64,000 bases of DNA from assembly GCA_035308025.1 (NCBI GenBank), contig DATGHL010000027.1:1-64000 (forward strand). Reading direction: 5' to 3'. The DNA is from Candidatus Binataceae bacterium (GTDB taxonomy: Bacteria > Desulfobacterota > Binatia > Binatales > Binataceae). Positions within the stretch are counted from its first letter, which is position 1, and each line of letters opens with the position of its first letter. Under the pieces are notes generated by a model. That model worked only from the letters and a program-made list of their open reading frames with translations, was not told where the DNA came from and ran no database searches. Positions 1 to 8,688 of this stretch are shown piece after piece. The position numbers and the translations under genes were made by a program.

Positions 1-60
1 CGCCGCCTCGTCGGCTGGCACGACCTGACCACAATCAGCGAACAACCGGAGGCAGCGTAA
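1..60 (+). CDS. 3' end of an unidentified gene, cut by the window edge
   Basis: Frame 1 is open from the first base to a TAA at 58-60 and encodes 19 codons. This is too short to recognise a family. It may be the tail of a real gene to the left or a chance open frame in the degenerate region that follows. Nothing beyond the open frame supports it. Confidence 0.25.
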   Translation, partial: RRLVGWHDLTTISEQPEAA

Positions 61-67
61 TAGCAAG

Positions 68-367
68 TTGATACTTCAACCGCTCAACTCGTCGCCTGGC
101 CGATGCTTACTGCTTTTCCACCACTTGACCGACACTACCGCCGCCAAGGTCGCTGACAGATTGGGCATATCAATACGACAATTACCGCTATCGACTGATT
201 ATCCCATGATTAAGTGCAACATAAATCAAAAGAGCAAAATCTACCATCTTCCCTTTGACCAGCAATATGACCGCGTGAAAATCTGCAGCAAAGGCGAGTG
301 TTATGTAAGAACTGTCGATGAAGCAGAGAGATTGGGTTTCAGAAGAGCAAAAAGATATTTCGGCTAA
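68..367 (+). CDS. Small protein with a sunset-like C-terminal motif
   Basis: A 99-residue frame with a TTG start. Its second half (from about residue 49) has a CNI start, then KIYHLP, a YD pair, GECY and a final EAERLGFRRAKR. From memory this matches the small 'sunset' module found at the C-terminus of thermonuclease-like and other secreted proteins. The first half has no recognisable domain and no clear signal peptide, so the gene may be a truncated remnant whose original N-terminus is lost. It lies in a region full of broken genes. Function unknown. Confidence 0.4.
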   Translation: MILQPLNSSPGRCLLLFHHLTDTTAAKVADRLGISIRQLPLSTDYPMIKCNINQKSKIYHLPFDQQYDRVKICSKGECYVRTVDEAERLGFRRAKRYFG

Positions 368-739
368 ATTCCACAGACACTGCTCCGGCTCGCCCCGCTG
401 TTTCCATGTTTCACTAACGGTAAGTGTTGCAGCGTTGTGAAAAGCCCCCTAAATCTGGCTTGAACGTTGCAAATATTCGTCGCAAAAAAGAAAGCGTGGT
501 CGGCGCCACCCCATCGATGCCAAACCAGCCTGCCCACTTGTCTCATCGATCTCTATCCTCCATCGGCCAAATCGGCGCGCCGCGCAGCGTGACGGAGTCT
601 CGTCGTGATTGTCAGCATATCTTCAGACGACTTGAAGCGCGGAGCGGAAGTGCGCTAAACGATCATCAAGGCGGAAAGCGTGACGGCACCTCGGGCCGTA
701 CCCGCGACAATCACATCCGCTGGTCGTCAGGAGGCTCCC
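368..739. other. Intergenic stretch with repeat copy A
   Basis: No convincing gene in about 370 bases. It contains the left copy of a diverged direct repeat (421-625) and, at the right end, a good ribosome binding site (AGGAGG-like, 729-735) serving the broken oxidoreductase at 740. Confidence 0.5.
421..625 (+). repeat. Diverged direct repeat, copy A
   Basis: This stretch and 2196-2390 are clearly homologous in the same orientation. They share blocks such as GTTGCAGCGTTGT/TTTGCAGCGTTGT, CAAAAAAGAAAGCGTGGTCG, AACCAGCCTGCCC and CTTGTCTCATCGATCTCT. Copy A has an 8-base insertion (CCATCGAT region) relative to copy B, which breaks any shared reading frame, so the repeat is probably not coding now. 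The two copies flank the broken oxidoreductase and the broken Sel1 gene. Origin unknown; an old mobile-element end or duplicated gene start are possible. Confidence 0.7.
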
Positions 740-1428
740 ATGCACGTCGGCTACGGCGCGGTTTTTCAGAACCCCGGCAATGCTCTTTCCGATACTGAGG
801 TTTGGCGGCACGAGGTGCGGCTGGCCGAGATGGCCGAGCCATTCGGCTTTGATTCGGTCTGGTCGATCGAGCATCACTTCGACGACTACACGATGTGCCC
901 CGACCCGCTGCAATTCCTGAGTTACATGGCCGGCGCGACCAAGAAGGTGAAGCTCGGCTCGATGGTCGTGGTGCTGCCGTGGCACGATCCGATCCGCGTC
1001 GCCGAGCAGGTTTCCGTGCTTGACCCATCTGTCGAACGGCCGCTTTATTCTCGGGATTGGGCGCGGGCTGGCGAAGGGCTATGGGGCTAATGGAGGGCGG
1101 CGCGATGACCAAACAGCCGCGCCGCGATATCCGCCCCTTCCCAGCCCGATCATTTCGCGGGCGCACTTACGCCGCCGCGGCCTCGCCAGAATCGATGCCG
1201 ATCATGGCGAAGCTCGGGGTCGGCGTGCTGGTCATCCCGCAGAAGCCGTGGGACGCCGTCAAGCAGGACTTCGCGGTCTATCATAAGGTCTGGCGCGAGG
1301 TGAACGGGACTGAGCCTCCTCATCCGCTGAGCGGCGGCTATCTAAAGCCTTTGCGCCGAGCGGCATCAACAGCTATGGCGTCATGCGGTTGCCAATCGCG
1401 GGCCATTTTTTGCGCTTCCGCTCTTTGA
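740..1428 (+). pseudogene. Luciferase-like flavin-dependent oxidoreductase, frameshifted and internally deleted
   Basis: The ATG at 740 follows a good Shine-Dalgarno. The first ~95 codons read as a bacterial luciferase-family (LLM, F420/FMN-dependent) N-terminus with the typical SIEHHF motif and IRVAEQVSVLD. Just after this the frame breaks: the expected continuation, HLSNGRFILGIGRG, is in the next frame from about 1020. A third segment with AAASPESMPIMAKLG and VWREVNG, typical of the family's C-terminal half, follows at once, so the middle of the barrel is deleted. Intact members have about 350 residues; this locus has room for about 200. It is non-functional. An intact relative starts at 63511. 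Confidence 0.8.
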
Positions 1429-1450
1429 TCGGGGGTAATTACTATTTCAA

Positions 1451-1912
1451 TTAGTCAAGATTTTGTCGAGCCTTGTGATTACCTTGCGCAGCGGCGAGAG
1501 AAGACCACATATAGGCGAGCACAAAGTTATGCGGCACGCCGTCGCCGTTGACGTACATTGAGCCGAGATTAATTCGGAAGGCGGGTCGCCCTGCTCGCCT
1601 CCCTTTCGATACCACTTCGCTGCTTCGGTCTCATCGTGCGGCACGCCCTCGGCTTTGGCATACATCCCGGCGAGATTAAATTGGCCGATTGCATTACCCT
1701 ATTCAGGGCCTTTCGAAACCACTTCACCGCTTCGGTCTCATCGCGCGGCACGCCCGCGCCTTTGGCATACAATTAATTTCGGAAGGTGCGTCGCCCTGCT
1801 CGGCCTTGGCGCGTTCCATATCGAGCGAGGGTTCAGCGGCGCGGGCAACCGCGAACAGCACGAGTAGCAGAATAAGAAAAAAAAGTAGTGACCTAATTTG
1901 CGGATACCACAT
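1451..1912 (-). pseudogene. Secreted Sel1-repeat protein, broken by frameshifts
   Basis: On the minus strand, 1912 begins a clear Sec signal peptide (MWYPQIRSLLFFLILLLVLF, then ARAAEP). Sel1-type repeats follow, spread over three frames: YAKGAGVPRDETEAVKWFRKA, then YAKAEGVPHDETEAAKWYRKG, then SMYVNGDGVPHNFVLAYMWSS ending at a TAA (1451-1453). Sel1 repeats form alpha-helical solenoids that usually mediate protein contacts. At least two frameshifts separate signal peptide and repeats, and only about three repeats remain. The sequence is less GC-rich than the housekeeping genes to the right. Confidence 0.8.
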
Positions 1913-2195
1913 TAAACCCAGCTTCTACCGAAAGATCTCTCGCCTGCTGCTTCAGGTGGTCTTCTACCCAAAAAGAGCCATATCCTAGGTCGCCTTTGGT
2001 GCGTAGCATTCAATGTGGTGCGACCTCAGGGATTGCGCACATTCCAGTAGTTCTGCGGAGACTTCTCGCCGTTTTCGCGGCAAAAGATAGATTTGCTTCA
2101 TGGTTACGTTCGATACCATCCTTAAACATCTCACAGCTTAATCTGATAAAATATCGATCGAATCGAAATGAAACACTTCTGGCTTGCAAATAGGG

Positions 2196-2390
2196 TAAGT
2201 TTTGCAGCGTTGTAAAAAGGCCCGTGAATACTGGGTCTAAAATGTTGCAAATGATCGTTGCAAAAAAGAAAGCGTGGTCGGCGCCACCGCCAAACCAGCC
2301 TGCCCTACTTGTCTCATCGATCTCTTCCTCCATCGGCGAAATTGGCGCGGCGCGCAGCGTGACAGAGCTTCGCCGCGAGTGTCAGCGCGC
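2196..2390 (+). repeat. Diverged direct repeat, copy B
   Basis: Right-hand copy of the repeat described at 421-625, in the same orientation and about 1.77 kb away. Several blocks of 12-20 bases are identical and the rest carries scattered substitutions and small indels. It runs directly into the coiled-coil remnant on the opposite strand. Confidence 0.7.
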
Positions 2391-2610
2391 GGCAGCGAGA
2401 CGCTCTGGCCGCGCGGCGCGCGCTTGCTGTTCGAGCGCGTCGAGGCGTCCGGCAACGCATCGATTTGTGCGTCCTTCCGCTTCAGCGCGGACACCTGATG
2501 CTAGAGCGTGGCGATTTGCGCATCCTTATGCGCGAGTTCGCGGGCCTGCTTCTGCACCTCGTTGAGCAGCATCGCTGCACTATTCACACCATGATTCAAT
2601 TGGGTTCGCG
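2375..2610 (-). pseudogene. Remnant of a tail-fibre/endosialidase-chaperone type C-terminus
   Basis: Read on the minus strand from about 2605, the sequence gives AAMLLNEVQKQARELAHKDA, then an in-frame TAG (2501-2503), then QVSALKRKDAQIDAL and, in another frame, LDALEQQARA. AMLLNE-VQKQ followed by a heptad coiled coil is typical of the self-cleaving intramolecular chaperone domain at the end of tail-fibre-like and other large surface proteins. Only this tail remains, with one stop and one frameshift. Family assignment is from memory of the motif. Confidence 0.55.
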
Positions 2611-2725
2611 CGGCGCAAGCGGTAAAAAGCCCGCGGAAATGCTACGGATTCGTAGTTTCCAGTTGACGCGCCGACTATCTCGCTCTAGACTGCGACGACA
2701 ACCTCAACCAAGCATTCGCATCCTG

Positions 2726-3760
2726 ATGGCCGCCTATACCGAGCTTAATAAATCCTTCGTTCAGGAGCTCGCCGAGGATTACAGTTTCGGCCGCGTAACC
2801 AAATACGCAGGCATTCCGGAAGGATCAATCAACTCGAATTACGCGGTTGAGACTGGTCGCGGACGCTTCTTGATCCGGATCGACGAGGTCAAGGGCGAGA
2901 GCGAAGTTCGGCGAGAACTCGATCTGCTGAGCTTCCTGCGCAAACACTCGTTTCCCTGTCCCCACCCTTTGCAAGATCGCTCGGGGCGCTTCTATCGCGA
3001 CTACAAGACCAAATGCACGTCGGTTTTCCGCTACTACGACGGCCGTGTAATCAACCCGGAGCGCTTGCGGGCGAGTCAGCTCGAAACGATCGGCCGCACC
3101 CTCGCCGATCTGCATACCATCGGCAAAGGCTACAAAAAGGGCATCGACAACCGCTTCAGCTTCGAGCGCGTGGCCGACCTCTACCTCGGCGTGCGCGACC
3201 GGCTGCCGAGTTATTTCCGCAAGATTACGCGGACGCTCGAAGACGAAATCGATTATCTGACCCAGTATCTCGAAAATAAGCTGCCCAAGGGGATCATCCA
3301 CGGTGATCTGTTCGCCGATAACCTGCTGTTTCGTGGCGAAAAACTGACCGCGGTGCTCGATTTCGACGCCGCCTGCCGCGGCAAGTTCATCTTTGATATC
3401 GCGACCGCGGTCAATGCCCTGTGCTTCGTGGACGGCAACTATTCGCTCGAAAGGTTCCTCCAGTTGCTCGCGGGATATGAGTCGGTGCGGACACTCTCAC
3501 TGGCGGAATGGGACGCCTTTCCGAACGAGCTGCGCTATTCGTCATTGCGCTTTACCGTCACCCGGCTGCACGATTTTTTCCTCCGGCCGGTCGATGGCGA
3601 TCAGCGCGTGCATAAGGATTTCCGCGAGTTCTACGAACGGCTGCGGGTGCTCCGCCGCGAAACCGAGGGCGGAATGGAGCCGCTGCTGATGGCGATGGCG
3701 ACCGGCTACGATTATCGTAAATATCAGAAGGTCAAGGCCGACGAGCGGGTCAAGGCCTGA
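2726..3760 (+). CDS. thrB: Homoserine kinase-like protein (APH/choline kinase fold)
   Basis: 344 residues. Members of this ThrB type II family phosphorylate L-homoserine in threonine synthesis. The protein has the aminoglycoside-phosphotransferase fold: SINSNYAVET in the N-lobe, the catalytic loop HGDLFADN (His192, Asp194, Asn199) and the metal-binding LDFD (Asp212). I chose the ATG at 2726 because the family starts just before the FVQELAEDY segment and the upstream extension is arginine-rich and lies over degraded sequence. The next gene follows after about 90 bases. Other small-molecule kinases share this fold, so the substrate is inferred. Confidence 0.8.
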   Translation: MAAYTELNKSFVQELAEDYSFGRVTKYAGIPEGSINSNYAVETGRGRFLIRIDEVKGESEVRRELDLLSFLRKHSFPCPHPLQDRSGRFYRDYKTKCTSVFRYYDGRVINPERLRASQLETIGRTLADLHTIGKGYKKGIDNRFSFERVADLYLGVRDRLPSYFRKITRTLEDEIDYLTQYLENKLPKGIIHGDLFADNLLFRGEKLTAVLDFDAACRGKFIFDIATAVNALCFVDGNYSLERFLQLLAGYESVRTLSLAEWDAFPNELRYSSLRFTVTRLHDFFLRPVDGDQRVHKDFREFYERLRVLRRETEGGMEPLLMAMATGYDYRKYQKVKADERVKA

Positions 3761-3851
3761 GGCCGCCGGCGCGCCGGCGAGCGCGATAATCAAATCAGCC
3801 AATCATCGGAAGATTTTCGCAGGATTTTCCGCCAATTTTTGAGCATCGCGG

Positions 3852-4760
3852 GTGACTTCGGTACTCGATAACCCGGTTAGCGGCGGCAGCCTTTTATGGG
3901 TTGAAGTCGCGCCGCCGCGCGGGATCAATCCCGAGGCACTGTTGGCCCGGCTCGCGCCGCTGCGCGGCGTGGTCGACGCGATCAACTTGGCCGACAACGC
4001 GCTCGGCCGGGTCAAGATGTCGTCGCTGGTGTTCGCGGCGATGGTCAAGGCGCGGTGCGCCATTCCGGTCGCGATCAACGTTTCATGCCGCGATCGCAAC
4101 CGCTTTGCGCTCCGCTCTGATCTGCTCGGCGCCGCCGCGCTCGGCGTCGATGCGATCGTCGCCCTGCAAGGCGACAAGCTGCCGCCCGACGGCAGCGCCG
4201 GCGCGCGTCCGGTCCACGAGCTCGACACCTTCGGATTGCTCGAGCAGATCGCAGCGCTGAACCGCGGCGACACCGGCGAAGGTCGCGCGGCGCTCAAGAC
4301 GCTGCCGCGGCTGCTCGCCGGGGTGGTGGGTAATCCGAACCGCAAGAACCTCGCGCGCGAGTTCGAGTTGTTGCAGCGCAAGGCTGCGGCGGGCGCGCGC
4401 TTCGTGATCACGCAACCGGTCTTTGAACAGGAGACCGCGCTCCGCTTCGCCGAGGAGGCGCATCGGCACGGCCTCAAGGTGCTGCTCGGAATTCTGCCGG
4501 TCAAGCGCGAATCGATGGCGGTTTACATGAAGGAAAAGATCAAAGACCTGAGCGGCGCGGCCCATCATTTCGACCGCTACGGCGGGATGAGCGACGCCGA
4601 CGCGCGGCGCGCCTCGATCGCCGCGAACCTGGCCTTGATGGAGGGGCTTGCGGGGCGGGTGGCGGGTTTCAATATTATGAGCGGCGGCGGCCCTTCACTC
4701 GCCATCGAGCTGGCGCTCGCGTGGCGGCGCCGGCAAAGCGGCGCGGAGGCAGAGCAGTAA
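3852..4760 (+). CDS. metF: Methylenetetrahydrofolate reductase family protein
   Basis: 302 residues from a GTG start. The family is an FAD-containing TIM barrel that reduces 5,10-methylenetetrahydrofolate to 5-methyl-THF. Visible signatures are the VEVAPPRG start of strand 1, ALQGDK at the FAD/folate site, [15 protein letters not shown] and GILPVKR. The length matches the catalytic-domain-only form. The stop is one base before the folE start codon, so the two folate/pterin genes are almost certainly co-transcribed and coupled. Folate oxidation by a related barrel in C1 metabolism is an alternative role. Confidence 0.88.
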   Translation: MTSVLDNPVSGGSLLWVEVAPPRGINPEALLARLAPLRGVVDAINLADNALGRVKMSSLVFAAMVKARCAIPVAINVSCRDRNRFALRSDLLGAAALGVDAIVALQGDKLPPDGSAGARPVHELDTFGLLEQIAALNRGDTGEGRAALKTLPRLLAGVVGNPNRKNLAREFELLQRKAAAGARFVITQPVFEQETALRFAEEAHRHGLKVLLGILPVKRESMAVYMKEKIKDLSGAAHHFDRYGGMSDADARRASIAANLALMEGLAGRVAGFNIMSGGGPSLAIELALAWRRRQSGAEAEQ

Positions 4761-4761
4761 G

Positions 4762-5337
4762 ATGGAACGTGATCGGACCGCGGCGGAAAATGCCGTCCGC
4801 CAGCTTCTGCATCATATCGGCGAGGATGCGAGTCGCGAAGGTCTTGCGCGGACGCCCGCGCGCGTGGTCAAGGCCTATGAATTCCTGACCAGCGGCTACG
4901 GCCAAGACCCCAAGGACGCGATTAACGGCGCGCTCTTCACCGAAGAGGATTACCAGGAGATGATCCTGTGCAAGGACCTCGACTTCTACTCCTTGTGCGA
5001 GCATCATCTGCTGCCCTTCAACGGCAAGGCGCACGTCGCCTATCTGCCGAACCGGCATATCGTCGGCCTCTCCAAGATCGCGCGGATGGTCGAGATTTAC
5101 GCGCGCCGTCTGCAGGTGCAGGAGCGGATGACCACGCAAATCGCCCACACGATCATGGACGAGATCAAGCCGCTCGGTGTGGCAGTCGTGCTCGAAGCGG
5201 AACATTTGTGTATGCGCATGCGGGGTGTCGAGAAGCAGAATAGCTACGTCACCACCTCGGCGATGCTTGGGCGCTTCCGCACGCATCTCGAAACGCGGCA
5301 GGAATTCATGAATCTGCTGCGCAACAATAAATCCTGA
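4762..5337 (+). CDS. folE: GTP cyclohydrolase I
   Basis: 191 residues. The enzyme converts GTP to 7,8-dihydroneopterin triphosphate, the first step of folate/tetrahydropterin synthesis, as a homodecamer in the cytoplasm. The three zinc ligands are present: Cys79 and His82 in SLCEHH, and Cys150 in [28 protein letters not shown] and RLQVQERMT are classic family blocks. It lies one base after the metF-like gene and 18 bases before rpiA, so the three probably form an operon. Confidence 0.96.
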   Translation: MERDRTAAENAVRQLLHHIGEDASREGLARTPARVVKAYEFLTSGYGQDPKDAINGALFTEEDYQEMILCKDLDFYSLCEHHLLPFNGKAHVAYLPNRHIVGLSKIARMVEIYARRLQVQERMTTQIAHTIMDEIKPLGVAVVLEAEHLCMRMRGVEKQNSYVTTSAMLGRFRTHLETRQEFMNLLRNNKS

Positions 5338-5355
5338 GAGCGGGAGCGTCGCGCC

Positions 5356-6066
5356 GTGCAGAATTCCAGCTCTGCATCGGGTCTTGACGCGCTCGGCCGA
5401 TACGCGCTGCGCTACGTCCGGGCTGGGCAGACGCTCGGTCTCGGCACCGGCCGCGCGGCGAGCGCCTTCATCCGCGCAGTCGCGGCGGCGCAGCTTGGCA
5501 TATGCGGCGTGCCGACCTCGGAAGCCAGCGCCGCGCTGGCCCGCTCACTCGGGATCGAGCTGGTGGAGTTGAAAGCGGCCGGGCGCATCGCCACCGATTT
5601 CGACGGCGCCGACGAAGTTGATCCGCGGCTCAATCTGATCAAGGGTCTGGGCGGCGCGATGGTGCGCGAAAAGATCGTCGCGGTCTCGTCGCGGCGGCGA
5701 ATCTTTCTCGTCGGTGAGGAAAAGCTGGTCAAGCGGCTCGGCGCGCGCGGCAATTTGCCGGTCGAGGTCGTGCCCTTCGCGCTCGCCTACATCACGCGCG
5801 AGCTTAAGAAACTCGGGCTGAAACCGAAGACCCGGGTCGGCGCGAACGGGGGCGAATTCGTCAGCGACAACGGCAATTATGTCATCGACTGCGGCGTGCG
5901 AGCGATTAGCAATCCCGCGCACCTCGAGCGCGAGTTGCTGGTGATTCCCGGCGTCGTCGGCACCGGACTTTTTGTCGGCCTCGCCGACCTGGTGCTGGTC
6001 GCGATGCGCGACGGCACGATCAAGACGTTTGCGGCCACCCGCGCGCAAATGATTCGTCCGACCTAG
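5356..6066 (+). CDS. rpiA: Ribose-5-phosphate isomerase A
   Basis: 236 residues from a GTG start. It interconverts ribose 5-phosphate and ribulose 5-phosphate in the pentose phosphate pathway. The phosphate-binding GLGTGRAAS, the PTSEAS loop, the catalytic DGADEVD (Asp83-Asp86), KGLGGAMVREK with Lys96 and Glu105, and the GANGGEF segment are all seen. The normal length is about 220-235 residues. It is the last gene of the metF-folE-rpiA run and overlaps the 3' end of the converging lpxA-like gene by 4 bases. Confidence 0.95.
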   Translation: MQNSSSASGLDALGRYALRYVRAGQTLGLGTGRAASAFIRAVAAAQLGICGVPTSEASAALARSLGIELVELKAAGRIATDFDGADEVDPRLNLIKGLGGAMVREKIVAVSSRRRIFLVGEEKLVKRLGARGNLPVEVVPFALAYITRELKKLGLKPKTRVGANGGEFVSDNGNYVIDCGVRAISNPAHLERELLVIPGVVGTGLFVGLADLVLVAMRDGTIKTFAATRAQMIRPT

Positions 6067-6869
6067 TCTTCTTCGCTGCTTCCAGTCTGCTTCATGCCGA
6101 AGGCGACGCCGCGCTTGCTCGCGCGAATAAAGGCGATCATTTCTGCGACCTCCGGCGCTGGCGGCCCGGCTTGTTCGAGCCGCGCGAGCGCGGATTTGAG
6201 ATTTTGCCGCTCGCCAAAGAGACTGATAAAGGCGGCGCGCAGCTCCCGAATCTGATCGCGGTTAAGCCCGGCGCGCCGCAAGCCGATGGCGTTGATCCCG
6301 CGCAGCGTGTGGGTCAGGTCCATGATGCAGAAGGGCGGCACGTCGCGGCTGGTGCGGCTCAGCCCGCGCATCAGGGCAAGCCGGCCGATCCGCACGTACT
6401 GATGCACCACGCAGTTGCCCGAGACCAGCGCGCCGTCACCGACCTCGACCCAGCCGGCGAGCAGCGCACCGCCCGCAATAATCGTGCGATCGCCGACACG
6501 GCAATCGTGCGCCGCGTGCGCATTCTGCATGAAAAAGTTATCGCTGCCGATAGCCGTGTAGTCGCCGCGCTCGCTCCCGCGATGGATCGTCACACCCTCG
6601 CGAAAAATGTTGCGGTCGCCGATCATGACGCGACGCTGTCCGCCGGTATAGGCCAGGTCTTGCGGCTCGTCGCCAATCACGGCGTTCGGATGGATGACGT
6701 TGTCGGCGCCGATTTCGGTGTCGCCCAGAATCGTAACGTGGCCGATCAGGCGGGTCCGCGCGCCGATTCGGATGCGGCCGTCGAGGATGCAGAGCGGCCC
6801 GATCTCAACATCGTCGTCGAGCGTGACCTCGCCGCTCAGCACCGCGCTCGGATGTATGCGACTCGCCAT
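6063..6869 (-). CDS. lpxA: Acyl-ACP--UDP-N-acetylglucosamine O-acyltransferase
   Basis: 268 residues. LpxA adds the 3-hydroxyacyl chain to UDP-GlcNAc, the first step of lipid A synthesis. The N-terminal two thirds is a left-handed beta-helix of hexapeptide repeats starting RIHPSAV. The catalytic histidine lies in HAAHDC (His121). GINAIGLRR and the helical C-terminus are typical. Unlike the usual arrangement there is no lpxD, fabZ or lpxB next to it; it sits 3 bases after the flavoprotein gene upstream on the same strand. Presence implies an LPS-type outer membrane. Confidence 0.92.
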   Translation of the reverse strand: MASRIHPSAVLSGEVTLDDDVEIGPLCILDGRIRIGARTRLIGHVTILGDTEIGADNVIHPNAVIGDEPQDLAYTGGQRRVMIGDRNIFREGVTIHRGSERGDYTAIGSDNFFMQNAHAAHDCRVGDRTIIAGGALLAGWVEVGDGALVSGNCVVHQYVRIGRLALMRGLSRTSRDVPPFCIMDLTHTLRGINAIGLRRAGLNRDQIRELRAAFISLFGERQNLKSALARLEQAGPPAPEVAEMIAFIRASKRGVAFGMKQTGSSEED

Positions 6870-6872
6870 CGC

Positions 6873-8054
6873 TCAGAGCAGCGCGTCGTTGAGCTCATAA
6901 CCGAGCAGGATTTTGCCGGTGGTCTCCTGAAGCTTGAGCGAATTCATGGTGTGCTGGTTGATCGTAATCAGATCGCGCAGCGGCCGATCGAATGGCCCGG
7001 CGGCATAGACCGACGAACCGCCGAGCGCCTTGTAGAGCCCCTCGACCGCTTCGAGACATACGGTGTGCGCGTGCGCGAGCGCAATCCGGTAAGTGGCGCG
7101 CTGCCGGAGCGACAGCCGCTTGCCGGCCTGCAAGGTCGCCCAGATATCGCCGATCTGCTCGAAGATATAGGCGCGGGCCGAACCGACCAGCGCCTCGGCC
7201 CGCGCGATTGTAGTCTGCGCGTAAGCTTCGTCGCGGAGCATCACGGGATGACCCGTCGTCATGCTGATCGTAGTCGCCTTGCGCGCGGCCAGCTCGGCGA
7301 AAGTGTTGATCGCACCGCGAGCGATCCCGAGCGTCACGCCAGGCAGATTGTAGGCGAACATCAGGGGCCAGACGTACAGCGGCTCTTTGCGCAACGGCCG
7401 AAAGGGAAAGGCGGCGCTGCGTTCCGCCGGCACGAAGATGTCATTAATCGCGACGTCATTGCTGCCGCTGCCGCGTAGTCCGGTCGTATGCCAGGTGTCG
7501 AGGATTTCGCAGTCAGCGGCCGGAACAAAGCATACGCGACGCTCGGCCACGCCCTCCGCGACCAGCTTCGGCGCGTCGTTTTCATAGACGACGCAGGTGC
7601 CGGCGATCCAATCGCTATGCTGGCAGCCGCTGACGAAGGGCCAGCGCCCCTTGACCCGATAACCGCCAGCGACGCGGTCGGCGCGGCCGGAGAAGACCAG
7701 GCTGCTGCCGGTGGGCGCTTCGAGGTCGCGATACATTTCGCGAGCGACGCCATCCTCGAGGAACGCGCTGTAATAGCCGCCGTCGCTGTTGATCATCGCG
7801 CACCAGCCGACGGAGCCGTCGGCCTCCGCCAGCGCCTCGATCACCCGTATCTGCATCAGCGGATCCAGTTCCGGACCGCCCCACGCGCGCGGCATCGTCA
7901 TGCCGAAGATACCCGCGGATTTCATCGCGCCGACCAGCTCGAGCGGCAGCCGGCGCCCCTGCTCGATCGCGGCCGCCGACGCGCGAATCTGCGGACCAAG
8001 CGCGCGCGCCGCCTCCAGGATCCGGTTGCTGACTTGTTCGCTTTCCGCACTCAT
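6873..8054 (-). CDS. Acyl-CoA dehydrogenase-fold flavin-dependent monooxygenase
   Basis: 393 residues from the ATG at 8054; a TTG at 8072 is possible. The fold is that of acyl-CoA dehydrogenases, but the motifs FSGRADRV, GRWPFVSGCQHSDW and WHTTGLRGSGSNDV are those of the HsaA/DszC-like branch, which uses reduced flavin from a partner reductase to hydroxylate aromatic or sulfur compounds. No flavin reductase is adjacent. Downstream lpxA is 3 bases away, which suggests co-transcription without an obvious functional link. Substrate unknown. Confidence 0.75.
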   Translation of the reverse strand: MSAESEQVSNRILEAARALGPQIRASAAAIEQGRRLPLELVGAMKSAGIFGMTMPRAWGGPELDPLMQIRVIEALAEADGSVGWCAMINSDGGYYSAFLEDGVAREMYRDLEAPTGSSLVFSGRADRVAGGYRVKGRWPFVSGCQHSDWIAGTCVVYENDAPKLVAEGVAERRVCFVPAADCEILDTWHTTGLRGSGSNDVAINDIFVPAERSAAFPFRPLRKEPLYVWPLMFAYNLPGVTLGIARGAINTFAELAARKATTISMTTGHPVMLRDEAYAQTTIARAEALVGSARAYIFEQIGDIWATLQAGKRLSLRQRATYRIALAHAHTVCLEAVEGLYKALGGSSVYAAGPFDRPLRDLITINQHTMNSLKLQETTGKILLGYELNDALL

Positions 8055-8146
8055 GCGCGATGCCTCGCTCAACCCTAAGCCCGCAAATTGCTTCCTTCAA
8101 GCAGGCACTCTACGCTGGCGTCAATCCTGACTCAGTGGAGTTCGCG

Positions 8147-8674
8147 ATGCCCAAAGCCGTGAAGCCCGCCAAAGCCGCTCCGAGTAAAAAGGCCGTCGCC
8201 GAGAAGCATCCGCTCGAGGGCAAGGCGGCGCCCGCTTTCACACTGCCCGACGAAAGTGGCGCCCCGGTCGCGCTCAAAGAATTAACCGCCGGAGGTAGCG
8301 TAGTCCTCTATTTCTACCCGAAGGATATGACCACAGGCTGCACCACCGAGGCGTGCAGTTTTCGCGATACTGCCAGCGCCTTGAAGGCAGCCGGCGCGCA
8401 GGTCGTCGGCGTCAGCGCGGACTCCTCCGCGTCGCATCAAAAGTTCATCGACAAATACGACCTTAACTTCAAGCTGCTGGCAGATCCCGACAACAAGGTC
8501 ACCAAAGCCTACGGCGTGTATAAGAAAAAGTCGCTGTACGGGCGCGAGTACATGGGGATCGAACGCTCGACCTTCATCATCGATCGCACGGGCGTGGTGC
8601 GGAAGGTCTTTCCGAAGGTCAAGGTCAACGGCCATACCGAGGAAGTGCTCGACGCGCTAATGGAACTAGCTTGA
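8147..8674 (+). CDS. bcp: Thioredoxin-dependent peroxiredoxin, BCP type
   Basis: 175 residues. Reduces hydrogen peroxide and organic hydroperoxides. The thioredoxin-fold core carries YPKDMTTGCTTEAC, with Cys65 as peroxidatic and Cys70 as resolving cysteine, and the SFRD and GIERSTFIID blocks of the PrxQ/BCP family. The ATG at 8147 is chosen; it gives a ~20-residue lysine/alanine-rich N-terminal extension. It is transcribed divergently from the flavoprotein gene, with about 90 bases between. Confidence 0.93.
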   Translation: MPKAVKPAKAAPSKKAVAEKHPLEGKAAPAFTLPDESGAPVALKELTAGGSVVLYFYPKDMTTGCTTEACSFRDTASALKAAGAQVVGVSADSSASHQKFIDKYDLNFKLLADPDNKVTKAYGVYKKKSLYGREYMGIERSTFIIDRTGVVRKVFPKVKVNGHTEEVLDALMELA

Positions 8675-8688
8675 GTCCTGCCAGCGCA

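Larger units (their letters stand above)
1913..2725. other. Long non-coding stretch with repeat B and a coiled-coil remnant
   Basis: About 810 bases lacking an intact gene. 1913-2195 is relatively AT-rich and I see nothing in it. 2196-2390 is the right copy of the direct repeat. 2375-2610 (minus) is a degraded coiled-coil gene end. The open frame that runs from 2465 into the kinase-like gene is not real coding sequence before 2726. Confidence 0.5.

Noticed and set aside
2465..2725. N-terminal extension of the homoserine kinase-like protein to a GTG/ATG at 2465.
   Set aside because: The extension overlaps a degraded coiled-coil remnant on the other strand, is arginine-rich, and family members begin near the ATG at 2726.
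6171..7478. A 435-codon plus-strand frame across lpxA and the flavoprotein gene.
   Set aside because: It spans two real minus-strand genes and their junction, and the protein is low in recognisable motifs.
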